A DNA stretch of 64,000 nt from Bacteroidales bacterium H3. GTDB lineage: Bacteria > Bacteroidota > Bacteroidia > Bacteroidales > Muribaculaceae. Position 1 is the first letter of the stretch. Each line of letters opens with the position of its first letter. This document shows positions 53,837-63,000 of this stretch, one piece after another. Location of the stretch: positions 340 to 64,339 of the forward strand of contig DAAN01000015.1 in assembly GCA_001701135.1 (NCBI GenBank), in the 5' to 3' direction. The notes under the pieces were generated by a model. That model did no database searches. It saw only the letters and a program-made list of their open reading frames with translations, and was not told the origin of the DNA. The translations under genes and the position numbers were made by a program.

Positions 53837-55372
53837 ATGTTCAAGAACCACCCCCACGGACTGATTCCTGCCGCGCTCTCCAACATGGGCGAGCGTTTCG
53901 GCTACTACATCATGAACGCCGTGCTTGTGCTTTTCCTCTGTTCGAAATTCGGGCTCAGCGAAGAGACCAGCGCACTGATCTACTCTTTCTTCTACGCCGG
54001 CATCTACATCCTCAGCCTCGTAGGCGGTCTCATCGCCGACCGCACCCGCAACTACAAGGGCACCATCATCGCCGGTCTCATAGTGATGACCCTCGGCTAC
54101 ATTGTGCTCGCATTTCCTATCCTCGCCACAGCCGAGAACACCACCTGGCTGCTTACCCTCACCGCCGTAGCCCTTTTCCTGATAGCATTCGGCAACGGCC
54201 TCTTCAAAGGCAACCTGCAGGCCATCGTGGGTCAGCTCTATGACAATCCGCGCTATTCGGCGCAACGCGACTCCGGCTTCCAGATTTTCTACGTGTTCAT
54301 CAACATCGGCGGTCTGATTGCTCCGTTCGTTGCTCCCATGCTCCGCTCATGGTGGCTCGACGTGAACGGCATGGTCTACAATGCCCAGTTCCCCGCCATG
54401 TGCCATCAGTTCCTGAGTGTCACCGACTCGGCCAACAATATCAACGCCGACCAGCTCTACGCCCTGGCCTCATCCGTGGGGTGCCAGAGCATGGATCAGC
54501 TGCGTGAGTTCTGTGCAGAGTATCTCAATGTGTTCAACACCGGCATCCACTATTCGTTCATAGCATCTGTGGGCGCCATGATCATCTCGCTCTGCATCTT
54601 CCTGTGGGCCAAGAAAGGCCTTCCCACACCTGCCAAGAAAGAGGCCGTCGAGAGTGTGAAATATACAGCCGAAGAGAAAGCCGCCATGGCCAAGGAGATC
54701 CGCCAGCGCATGTATGCACTCTTCGCAGTGCTCGGCATCGCCATCTTCTTCTGGTTCTCGTTCCATCAGAACGGCACCTCCATGTCGCTCTTTGCCCGTG
54801 ACTTTGTCGACACCTCGGCCATAGCGCCTGAAATCTGGCAGTCGGTCAATCCATTCTTCGTGATTGTCCTCACCCCGATAATCATGGCCATCTTCGCATC
54901 GCTCAGCCGCCGCGGCAAAGCCATCTCCACACCCAAGAAAATCGCCATAGGCATGGGTCTGGCCGGCGTGGCCTATCTCTTCCTCACCATCTTCTCACTC
55001 GTCGAGAACTACCCCTCGGGCACCGAGTTCCGCGCCATGGTCGAAGCGGGCGAGCCTATCGTCAAGGCCGGCTGGTGGGTGTTGATCCTCTACTATTTCT
55101 TCATGACCGTGGCCGAGCTGTTCATCTCGCCCCTTGGCCTCTCGTTTGTGTCGAAAGTTGCGCCCAAACACCTTCAGGGTCTCTGCCAGGGCCTTTGGCT
55201 CGGCGCCACCGCCGTGGGCAACCTTCTCCTCTGGATCGGCCCGCTGATCTATAACAAAGCTCCCATCTGGGTGGCATGGGCAGTGTTCCTGGCCGTCTGC
55301 CTCATATCCATGGGCGTGATGTTCGCCATGCTCCGCTGGCTCGAACGTGTCACCGCCGACACCGCCGCCTGA
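53837..55372 (+). CDS. POT-family proton-coupled oligopeptide transporter
   Basis: A 511-residue MFS protein with about 12-14 TM helices that imports di- and tripeptides with protons. The POT proton-coupling motif is at the start (SNMGERFGYYIMNAVLVLF), and AFGNGLFKGNLQAIVGQLY with GFQIFYVFINIGGLIAP fits the second signature. A central soluble loop (about 190-270) is longer than in DtpA, as in many Bacteroidetes members. Last gene of the lysS run. Confidence 0.93.
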   Translation: MFKNHPHGLIPAALSNMGERFGYYIMNAVLVLFLCSKFGLSEETSALIYSFFYAGIYILSLVGGLIADRTRNYKGTIIAGLIVMTLGYIVLAFPILATAENTTWLLTLTAVALFLIAFGNGLFKGNLQAIVGQLYDNPRYSAQRDSGFQIFYVFINIGGLIAPFVAPMLRSWWLDVNGMVYNAQFPAMCHQFLSVTDSANNINADQLYALASSVGCQSMDQLREFCAEYLNVFNTGIHYSFIASVGAMIISLCIFLWAKKGLPTPAKKEAVESVKYTAEEKAAMAKEIRQRMYALFAVLGIAIFFWFSFHQNGTSMSLFARDFVDTSAIAPEIWQSVNPFFVIVLTPIIMAIFASLSRRGKAISTPKKIAIGMGLAGVAYLFLTIFSLVENYPSGTEFRAMVEAGEPIVKAGWWVLILYYFFMTVAELFISPLGLSFVSKVAPKHLQGLCQGLWLGATAVGNLLLWIGPLIYNKAPIWVAWAVFLAVCLISMGVMFAMLRWLERVTADTAA

Positions 55373-55396
55373 CATCTTTCTGAATAGTTACTGAAC

Positions 55397-55446
55397 AACA
55401 GCAAACCCAATGTATGGCATTCACGCTTTCCATTGGGTTTGCTGTT
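55397..55446. terminator. bidirectional terminator between the POT and adenosyltransferase genes
   Basis: A perfect 16-bp stem (55397-55412 with 55431-55446) and an 18-nt loop, between convergent genes. Confidence 0.85.
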
Positions 55447-55490
55447 ATTGTAAGTTGCTGATATTGTAAGTATACATGGAAGAGGCACCG

Positions 55491-56039
55491 TCAGGGCTGC
55501 CACTCAATCTCGGGGGTTGAGGTGAGATGGTTGAGATAACGGGCAAGAGTGAACAGATAGTCCGACAGACGGTTCACATAGGTTATGACCCGGGGATCTA
55601 CCGCGGCCACGCGTGTCAGGGCGATAATGCGGCGTTCGGCGCGGCGACACACAGTGCGCGCCACATTGGCCTGCGCGGCCGCCTCGCACCCTCCGGGGAG
55701 TATAAACGCCCTCTGAGGTTTCAGATGCGAATTGAGCCGGTCAATCTCATCTTCAAGGAGTTTCACATCGGCGTCGCTGAGATTCTGCGCCTCAAGCGAA
55801 GGATTGTCGGAATTGTCAGTAGCAAGATAGGCCCCGATGTTGAACAGTTTGTTTTGCACCGTGTGCAGGAGCACCGCCGACGAGGCATCGGTCTGCGCGT
55901 CGGCGGCCAGCAGGCCGAGCCAGCTGTTGAGTTCGTCGACCGTGCCGTAGCTTTCAAGACGTTCGGAGGCTTTGCTGACGCGTTTGCCCCCAACCAGCGA
56001 AGTAGTGCCTGTGTCGCCGGTGCGTGTGTAGATTTTCAT
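55491..56039 (-). CDS. cob(I)alamin adenosyltransferase (PduO/MMAB type)
   Basis: A 182-residue enzyme that adenosylates cobalamin to coenzyme B12. MKIYTRTGDTGTTSLVGGKRVSKASERLESYGTVDELNSWLG carries the ATP-binding motif of the family, and FILPGGCEAAAQANVARTVCRRAERR the C-terminal signature. It lies 22 nt after the LOG gene. No cobalamin riboswitch was recognised upstream. Confidence 0.94.
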   Translation of the reverse strand: MKIYTRTGDTGTTSLVGGKRVSKASERLESYGTVDELNSWLGLLAADAQTDASSAVLLHTVQNKLFNIGAYLATDNSDNPSLEAQNLSDADVKLLEDEIDRLNSHLKPQRAFILPGGCEAAAQANVARTVCRRAERRIIALTRVAAVDPRVITYVNRLSDYLFTLARYLNHLTSTPEIEWQP

Positions 56040-56061
56040 AAGCTAAGGTGGAAGAGAAATA

Positions 56062-56601
56062 TCAGATATGCGACTGACGCTCCAGAGCTGTGCAAAGCGC
56101 CTCGGGCGAGTCGTGGAAATGGATACATTCGAGCGTGCCGGCATTCACCAGCCCCAGGGAATGCATCTTTTCGAGCAGCAGACGCAGCGGCTCATAGAGG
56201 CCGTCGCGGTCGAGCAGATGCACCTGACGCGGCTCGCCGGTGAAAGTGGAGGAGGCAAGCGCCGCAAACAGTTCGTCGAGAGTGCCTATGCCACCTTCAA
56301 GAGCCACAAAAGTGTCGGCATTCTCCTCCATCATCTGCTTACGCTCGTGAAGGGTCTCCACGAGAATGCTAACAGTGTTGTCGGGCGACTGCAATTGCAG
56401 CCGTGCGCGCGGCACCAGACCTATCACCTTGGCGCCGTTGACAGCCGCTGCGTGCGCCACATCGCCCATCATCGAGAGCGACAGACCGCCGTAGACCAGC
56501 GTGTGGCCGTTCCGGCCGATCCATGCTCCCAGAGCACGGGCATCGTCATGGTAAATTTCGGGGATGTCGGCGCGCGCCGAGCAATATACCGCAATTCTCA
56601 T
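56062..56601 (-). CDS. LOG-family protein (TIGR00730, cytokinin riboside phosphohydrolase-like)
   Basis: A 179-residue Rossmann-fold protein of the LONELY GUY family, which hydrolyses nucleoside monophosphates with N6 modifications. The start MRIAVYCSARADIPEIYHDDARALG, LVYGGLSLSMMGDVA and the catalytic ALEGGIGTLDELFAA are seen; the usual PGGxGTxxE reads EGGIGTLDE. Confidence 0.92.
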   Translation of the reverse strand: MRIAVYCSARADIPEIYHDDARALGAWIGRNGHTLVYGGLSLSMMGDVAHAAAVNGAKVIGLVPRARLQLQSPDNTVSILVETLHERKQMMEENADTFVALEGGIGTLDELFAALASSTFTGEPRQVHLLDRDGLYEPLRLLLEKMHSLGLVNAGTLECIHFHDSPEALCTALERQSHI

Positions 56602-56622
56602 AGGTAACTGTTCGAAATTATG

Positions 56623-56639
56623 TTAGAGCTTGTTTAATA
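56623..56639 (+). repeat. copy of the TTAGAGCTTGTTTAATA repeat
   Basis: Identical over 17 nt to 26872-26888 and sharing its first 12 nt with 14567-14578. It is intergenic between the DUF2752 and LOG genes. Confidence 0.6.
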
Positions 56640-56661
56640 CAGGTTCCCGACCGCCGACCGG

Positions 56662-57039
56662 TCAGATACCGAGAATATTCCGGATTATCCACCATGCTAC
56701 AATCACTGCCAACAGACCGATCATGGCTCCCACCGACGTCAAGGCACTGTGAATGCGCCGCGCCGATTTCCACGGCAATAGCGGAAGGAGCACCACGGCC
56801 AGCGTATAAAGCAACAGCGGGGGGAGCAGCAGATTGTAGCTCCACGACTCGGCGAATCGCCCCTGCAGGAGGGCATAAAACGCACGTTGCGAACCGCAGC
56901 CCGGGCATTGCAGGCCGGTGAACATCTTCAGCGGGCATCTCGGCAGCAGCCCCGTGACCGAGCAGAACAGAGCATACAGCGCCACAGCGACTGTAGCGAC
57001 GATTGCCAGCGGCGAAATGCGGCGGGGAGCGGCGGACAC
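56662..57039 (-). CDS. DUF2752 membrane protein
   Basis: A 125-residue protein with three hydrophobic helices. The DUF2752 core is the CPLKMFTGLQCPGCGSQRAFYALLQGR segment after the first helix, with its CPGCG cysteine pair. The function is unknown. It lies 4 nt after the GYF/CD225 gene, a pairing common in Bacteroidetes. A second reading frame at 56618-56938 is its shadow. Confidence 0.9.
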   Translation of the reverse strand: MSAAPRRISPLAIVATVAVALYALFCSVTGLLPRCPLKMFTGLQCPGCGSQRAFYALLQGRFAESWSYNLLLPPLLLYTLAVVLLPLLPWKSARRIHSALTSVGAMIGLLAVIVAWWIIRNILGI

Positions 57040-57043
57040 GACG

Positions 57044-57580
57044 TTAGAATGGCGACTCGCTGAGCAGACCGTTGAACGCGATCTGCAGAGGCAGCATCAT
57101 CAGCCCTAAAACTATCGAGAGGATAATGAGCCACTGCGTGGCATTGGAGAGTTTGTTGGCCTTGACGAGGTTGCCGCGGTTATAGTTCGATTTTACCAGA
57201 CAGGAGCACACGATGGCTGCCACACCCAAAATCTGGCAGCAGAGAATGGTGACGACAATCGACCAGGCCAGATAAGCCGGAGGGCAAGGCTCGGCGTTGA
57301 CCGGAGCCTGAGCAGCCTGCTGCCATCCCGGCTGAGCGGGAGGAGCGGCGGTTTCCACTTCCACCACTACGGTTTCCTCAGTGGGTTCCGGCGCCGCTGC
57401 GCCGCTGCGGTCACGGAAATCGATCAGATACTTAAGCTCCTCAATCTGCTGCGCCTCGACCCAGTCGGGCAAGCCCTGGGTCCAGACCATGCTTGTGGGG
57501 CCTATGCCCATTTCCACAAGTTCAGCGGCCGAATAGGGGCCGGCATGTTTGTCGTCGACGATAGTCCAGTATTCTTTCAT
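57044..57580 (-). CDS. GYF-domain plus CD225/dispanin-type membrane protein
   Basis: A 178-residue protein. Residues 1-50 form a GYF_2 domain (YWTIVDDKHAGPYSAAELVEMGIGPTSMVWTQG), then a Pro/Glu-rich linker, then a two-TM dispanin-like unit (AYLAWSIVVTILCCQILGVAAIVCSCLVKSNYNRG and a final helix). CD225-like proteins bend or rigidify membranes in eukaryotes; the bacterial role is unknown. It is co-transcribed with DUF2752. Two 12-bp direct repeats lie in its leader. Confidence 0.9.
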   Translation of the reverse strand: MKEYWTIVDDKHAGPYSAAELVEMGIGPTSMVWTQGLPDWVEAQQIEELKYLIDFRDRSGAAAPEPTEETVVVEVETAAPPAQPGWQQAAQAPVNAEPCPPAYLAWSIVVTILCCQILGVAAIVCSCLVKSNYNRGNLVKANKLSNATQWLIILSIVLGLMMLPLQIAFNGLLSESPF

Positions 57581-57598
57581 CTATGGCTGTCTTTATAT

Positions 57599-57626
57599 AC
57601 ACTCCAAGTGATTTACACTCCAAGTG
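57599..57626. repeat. 12-bp direct repeats upstream of the GYF gene
   Basis: ACACTCCAAGTG occurs at 57599-57610 and 57615-57626, 16 nt apart start to start, between the ATG and a possible -7 box (57633-57640). It may be an operator or a duplication. Confidence 0.7.
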
Positions 57627-57632
57627 TGACCG

Positions 57633-57640
57633 CAAATATA
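57633..57640 (-). promoter_or_regulatory. -7-like box of the GYF-DUF2752 promoter
   Basis: TATATTTG on the minus strand, 53 nt before the ATG. No clear -33 box. Confidence 0.4.
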
Positions 57641-57644
57641 ACAT

Positions 57645-57669
57645 TTTTTATCGGAATATCCGATAAAAA
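57645..57669. terminator. AT-rich palindromic hairpin downstream of deoC
   Basis: TTTTTATCGGA pairs with TCCGATAAAAA over 11 bp around a 3-nt centre. It may serve as a second terminator behind the deoC hairpin, or as a protein-binding site. Confidence 0.55.
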
Positions 57670-57711
57670 TCATAAAAAGCCTGCGCAGAATATCATAAGA
57701 AATGCGCAGGC
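57670..57711 (-). terminator. terminator of deoC
   Basis: A 9-bp stem (57679-57687 with 57703-57711) followed on the minus strand by TTTTTATGATTTTTA, 12 nt after the deoC stop. Confidence 0.8.
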
Positions 57712-57723
57712 TAATATGAGGGA

Positions 57724-58611
57724 TCAGAAGAAGCGGGTCTCTGTGCCGATAATCGAGCTGAGGAGGTTGTTGGCAAGCGATGAGGCACCGATGCGGAAAT
57801 ACTCGTTGGTGAGCCACTTCTCGCCGAGAATCTCGCGGACGAGGCAGTAATACGCCACGGCCTCGTCGGTGGTGCGGATGCCGCCGGCAGGCTTGAAACC
57901 TACCATCCGGCCCGTCTGCTCATAATATTCCCTGATACATTTGAGCATGACCCATGCAGCCTCGAGCGAGGCGCCGGGAAATTCCTTGCCGGTAGAGGTC
58001 TTGATGAAATCGGCTCCGGAGTACATGGCCAGCACCGACGCATTGCGGATGTTCTCGGCTGTACCGAGGGCACCGGTCTCCAGAATCACTTTCAGACGGG
58101 CGTTGCGGGCAGCATCCTTAAGTTCCTGAATTTCATCGGCAACACCCTCGTAGTCGCCGTCGAGGAAACTGCCCACATTCATCACGATGTCGATTTCGTC
58201 GGCACCGCCGTCGACAGCCAGAGCCGTCTCGGCTACCTTGACCTCGGGGAAAGTCTGCGACGACGGGAAACCGCCCGACACGCAGGCGATGTCGACCTCC
58301 GACACCTCAAGCACCGCGCGGACAATGGGTGCGAAGTTGGGATAGACACAGATGGCGGCCACCGAGGGCAACTCGGGGTGCTCCGTCTCGAAAAGATTAA
58401 CCTTTTCAGTGAAATCGGCCACGGAGCGGGGCGAATCTGTGGCGCGGAGCGTGGTCAGGTCGATGCAGTTGAAAAGCATCTTCCACACCTCGGGGGTGGA
58501 ACACTCCTTGAGGTCGCGGTCGATGATCCGTTTCACCTCCGAGGCCACCAGGGCGTCGTCGGCGTTCACCTGCGAGCGGCCTATAGCCTCATGATATTTG
58601 TCAAGTGCCAT
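57724..58611 (-). CDS. deoC: deoxyribose-phosphate aldolase
   Basis: A 295-residue class I aldolase that splits 2-deoxyribose-5-phosphate into glyceraldehyde-3-phosphate and acetaldehyde, for nucleoside breakdown. AICVYPNFAPI, EIDIVMNVGSF, LKVILETGAL, FIKTSTGKEFPGAS (Schiff-base Lys) and GFKPAGGIRT are all present. It lies 33 nt after the dehydrogenase gene on the same strand. Confidence 0.96.
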   Translation of the reverse strand: MALDKYHEAIGRSQVNADDALVASEVKRIIDRDLKECSTPEVWKMLFNCIDLTTLRATDSPRSVADFTEKVNLFETEHPELPSVAAICVYPNFAPIVRAVLEVSEVDIACVSGGFPSSQTFPEVKVAETALAVDGGADEIDIVMNVGSFLDGDYEGVADEIQELKDAARNARLKVILETGALGTAENIRNASVLAMYSGADFIKTSTGKEFPGASLEAAWVMLKCIREYYEQTGRMVGFKPAGGIRTTDEAVAYYCLVREILGEKWLTNEYFRIGASSLANNLLSSIIGTETRFF

Positions 58612-58644
58612 ATATCAGTCAGAGTTTAATTATTATACAACCTC

Positions 58645-59868
58645 TTAAAGCTCAAGCGGTTCGTTTACGATTTCCTCCCAGGGCAGACCTTGCAGAGGCA
58701 GCTGCTCCATGAAAGGATCGGGATCGAACTCCTCCACATTGTGCACGCCGGGCTTGCGCCACTGGCCGGTGAGGAACATCATGGCGCCGATCATCGCGGG
58801 CACACCGGTGGTGTAGCTCACGGCCTGCATGCCGGTCTCCTCGAAAGCGGCGTGATGCGAGCAGTTGTTGTAGATGTAATAGGTCATGGGCTTGCCCTCC
58901 TTGTCCTTGCCCGAGATGCGGCAGCCGATCGAGGTCTCGCCTGTGTAGTTCTCGCCCAGGTCCTGAGGATTGGGGAGCACTGCCTTGAGGAACTGCAGAG
59001 GCACGATTTTCTGGCCGTTGTAGTCGATCTCGTCGATGCGGGCCATGCCTATGTCCTGAATCACGCGCAGATGGGTGAGGTATTCCTGGCCGAAAGTCAT
59101 CCAGAAACGTGCACGGCGGATGGTGGGGAAGTTCTGCACCAGCGACTCCAGTTCCTCGTGATAGAGCAGATATGAGTCACGCGGACCGATGCGCGGATAG
59201 TTAAGTTCCTTATGATATTCCAGCGGCTTGGTCACCACCCATTTGCCATCCTCGTAGTAGCGGCCGTTCTGGGTGATTTCGCGTATATTGATTTCGGGAT
59301 TGAAGTTTGTGGCGAAAGCCTTGCCATGATTGCCGGCGTTGCAGTCGACGATGTCGAGGGTCTCCATGGCCGAGAAATAATGTTTGGCGGCATAGGCGGT
59401 GAACACACCCGACACACCCGGGTCGAAACCGCAGCCGAGGATGGCCGTCAGGCCCGCTTTCTCGAAGCGCTCGCGGTAGGCCCACTGCCAGGAATACTCG
59501 AAATGAGCCACATCGCGCGGCTCATAGTTGGCCGTGTCGAGATAGCTCACGCCGCATTCCAGGCAGGCGTCCATGATGGTAAGATCCTGATAAGGCAGAG
59601 CCAGATTCATCACCAGGTCGGGTTTGTGGCGGCGCAGCAGCGCGCACAGCTCGTCGACTGAGTCGGCGTTGACGCGATCAGTGACAATTTCGGGAAGCTT
59701 GCGGCCCTCCTTGCGGGCACGCTCGGCGATAGCGGCGGCCACGGCATCGCACTTTTCGCGGCGACGCGAAGCGAGCACGATTTCGTTGAAGACATCAGGG
59801 TTCTGGGCGCACTTGTGGGCGGCCACGGTGCCCACGCCCCCAACGCCGATTATGATAACTTTAGCCAT
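58645..59868 (-). CDS. saccharopine dehydrogenase-family protein, carboxynorspermidine dehydrogenase-like
   Basis: A 407-residue NAD(P)-dependent enzyme. MAKVIIIGVGGVGTVAAHKCAQNPDVF is the Rossmann start and fixes the ATG at 59868 over an upstream TTG (59874). ASRRREKCDAVAA, YLDTANYEPRDVAH and LGCGFDPGVSGVFTAYAAKHYF match the carboxynorspermidine/carboxyspermidine dehydrogenase branch, which builds spermidine in many gut bacteria. The decarboxylase partner (NspC) is not in the window. Confidence 0.9.
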   Translation of the reverse strand: MAKVIIIGVGGVGTVAAHKCAQNPDVFNEIVLASRRREKCDAVAAAIAERARKEGRKLPEIVTDRVNADSVDELCALLRRHKPDLVMNLALPYQDLTIMDACLECGVSYLDTANYEPRDVAHFEYSWQWAYRERFEKAGLTAILGCGFDPGVSGVFTAYAAKHYFSAMETLDIVDCNAGNHGKAFATNFNPEINIREITQNGRYYEDGKWVVTKPLEYHKELNYPRIGPRDSYLLYHEELESLVQNFPTIRRARFWMTFGQEYLTHLRVIQDIGMARIDEIDYNGQKIVPLQFLKAVLPNPQDLGENYTGETSIGCRISGKDKEGKPMTYYIYNNCSHHAAFEETGMQAVSYTTGVPAMIGAMMFLTGQWRKPGVHNVEEFDPDPFMEQLPLQGLPWEEIVNEPLEL

Positions 59869-59910
59869 TTTCAATGAGTGTTATTGTGTTGGGTTTTGAT
59901 GTAGGATGCA

Positions 59911-59918
59911 CAAAGTTA
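59911..59918 (-). promoter_or_regulatory. -7 box of the dehydrogenase-deoC operon
   Basis: TAACTTTG on the minus strand, 42 nt before the ATG at 59868, with a weak TTG about 22 nt upstream. Confidence 0.55.
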
Positions 59919-60064
59919 ACTAATTTTTTCGGGTTTGAGCCAACGGCCTGCATTAATTTTCGCTAAAACTCACCCCGCGGGCCATTTGTCTCCGGCGCCG
60001 GGATAATAAAAACGCTTCTGAGCCGTTATCAGTTAGGGGTAAAATCCCCGAATCACATTTCCCG

Positions 60065-63000
60065 ATGAAATTCCCCTGCCTCAGAATATTACTCTTCGCG
60101 GTCATTGCCCTGCTGACGGGCATACCCGCCCTGCATGCTCTATCTCCCGACTTCTACGCCGCCTCAAGCCGTCTGGCCTCGGGCTATTGGGTCAAGGTGT
60201 CGGTGACGCAGAGCGGCATGTACTGCCTCACCGACCAGCAGTTGCGCCAGTGGGGCTTCAGCGACCCCTCGCGCGTGAAAGTCTACGGCTACGGCGCCCG
60301 CCGTCTGCCCGAACGCCTCGACAACAGCTACATCGACGACCTGCCGCAGACCGCCTCGGAGTATATTGCCGGGCGCGGCGTGGTGTTTTATGGCGAAGGC
60401 CCTCTGTCGGTAACCAACACCACATCGACCGCCCATCGCCCCGTGCAGAACCCCTTCACAGTCAAAGGATACTACTTCCTGACAGCCGACGGCAGCGACG
60501 AGCGTCTGGTGCCCGCCGAGTCAACACTCTCCGATCCATCGGCCGGCTCACCTGCACGCTCGGTGCGTTTCATGGTCAGCCATGAGCAGGAACTTGAATC
60601 ACCCGGCCAGGCCGGCCACCTGCTCGTGGGCGAATCGTTCAAATTCAACAAGAGTCAGACATTTACCCTCGCCACCCCCGGCGCCGACCCCGACAACACA
60701 GCCGCCCGCATAGAGGTTTCGTTCATAGCCAACACCTATTCCGTTCCCTCGCAGCTCACCTACACGTTCAACGGCACCGCGCTCCCCTCGTCGGGAGGCG
60801 ACCGCATATCGGCCAACAGCGACCACTATGCCCACGGCTATGAAGGGGTGTCAAACAAATCCGTCACAGTCAACGGCTCCACGGCCACTGTAGGCATCGA
60901 CTACGCATGCTCCGGCACCGTAGTCAAAGCCAACCTCAACTATATCGCCATTACCTACAACCGTCTGCTCGACGTGGGCAACGGCGGCCAGATGCTCTTT
61001 TACGGAAGCTCGGGCAACAACGGCTACTCCATGGCCGGGGGCGCCGACGGCCTGCGTGTGTGGGATGTCACCTCCCTCACCGACATTTCGGCAATGAAAC
61101 TCAGCCAGCCCGATGCCGACGGCCGCCGCACCTGGAGCCTCCGCCGCAGCGGCGCGCGCCTCTTCGCGGCATGGACCCCCGCCTCGCAGTTCATGCAGGC
61201 CACCAACGAGGGTGTGGTGCGTAACCAGGACCTCCACGCAATGGCCTCGGCCGACATGGTGATTTTCACACTGCCGCAATGGCGCACCCAGGCCAACCGT
61301 CTGGCCGACTTTCACCGCACTTTTCCCGGCGACACCCTCTCCGTGGCGGTGCTCACACCTCAGGAAATCTACAACGAATTCTCGTCGGGCGCCCCCGACG
61401 CACAGGCATTCCGCAAACTGCTGAAGATGCTCTACGACCGCCGGAACGTGTCGGAGCACCCCCTGCGCTATGCCCTGTTCATGTCGCGTGTCACCTATGA
61501 CAACCGCCGCCTCACCCCCGAGGTCAAAAGCCTCGACTATCCCATGCTCCCGGCGTGGTTCACCGACCGCGGACTGCACGACAACGACTCATACACCACC
61601 GACGACATCTTCTCCTTTCTCCAGGACAACAGCGGCACCAATACGGCATCAGACAAACTCGACATAGCCGTGGGGCGCATCCCGTGCACTTCGGCATCGG
61701 AGGCCGAGGCCGCCGTCGACAAAATCGAGCGCTACACCCGCAAACTCGACGACGGCAACTGGCGCAACAACTTCCTCATCACCGCCGACGACGAGGATGA
61801 AGCCGAGCACATGATCCAGGCTGAAAAGCTCTGGGATTTCCTCTCGGTAGCCGACGACGGGCACACCGACCTCTCCAAGAAAATCTACATCGACGAGTTT
61901 CCCCGCGTGTCGAACAGCACCGAGGATGGCCGCCGCCTGCTCTTCCGCGCCCTCGACGAGGGCGCCCTGTGGTGGATCTACATAGGCCACGCCAACACCA
62001 CATCGCTCACGGCCGAGAACTTCGTGAACTACACCGACCTCAACAACCTCTATCTGCGCCGCTTCCCCGTGATGTATGCCGCCACCTGCAACTTCCTGCG
62101 ATGGGACAGCCCCACGATCTCCGGCGCCGAAATCCTTTTCCGCAACCCCAACGGCGGCGTGGCGGCAGTCATTTCCGCCGTGCGTCCCGTCTACATCCCC
62201 AACAACGGCTATCTGAGTGCGGCTTTCGGCCGCTTCTTCCTCGCCCGCGAGACCGACGGAAGGCTCCTCACTTTCGGTGAAATATACCGCCAGGCCAAAA
62301 ACGACTACCGCATCTACACCAAGACCGATCCCCTCGGACGCCCCGCAGCCGACTCCAACAAGCTCCGCTTCGTGCTCATGGGCGACCCCGCGATGCGTCT
62401 GGCAATTCCCTCCAACCGCGTGGTCATCGACAAAGTGGCCGGCAAAGAGGTGCCCGTCACCCCCGCCAAGGATGCTCCATGCCTCATGGCCCGCCAGCAG
62501 ACCACCATGGAGGGCCGCGTACTAAATGCCGCCGGCGACGCCGTGATGACCGACTTCAACGGCACTGTGGTGGCTACCCTCTACGATGCCGCCCAGAGCG
62601 TCACCACACTCGGCAACGGTTCGGCAGGTGTTCCGTTCTCCTTCGATAAACCGCAGGGCGACCGCCTCTTCATCGGCAACGCCAAGGTCACCGGAGGCCG
62701 TTTCACCCTCCCGGTGGTGATGCCCTCGGAGGTGGCCGACAACTACCGCAGCGCCGCCATCAACCTTTATGCCTATGAGGAGGGTACATCATCCGACCTT
62801 GCCCGCAAGGCCGTGGGCGTCAACCGCGACTTCTTTGTCTACGGCATCGACGAAAACGCCCGCCCCGACACGGTGCCCCCGGTCATCGAGTCGTTCTATC
62901 TCAACCATCCCTCATTCCGCTCCGGCGACACTGTCAACCCCAACCCCACGGTCATCGCCGAGTTCTCCGACGATCTTTCGATCAACCTCTCGTCGGCCGG

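Noticed and set aside
55491..56601. Cobalamin riboswitch before the adenosyltransferase/LOG genes
   Set aside because: No B12-box-like sequence or sufficiently long leader is visible upstream of 56601.
56618..56938. 106-codon minus-strand frame overlapping DUF2752
   Set aside because: Alternate frame of the same strand. The DUF2752 frame has the family CPGCGSQRA motif.
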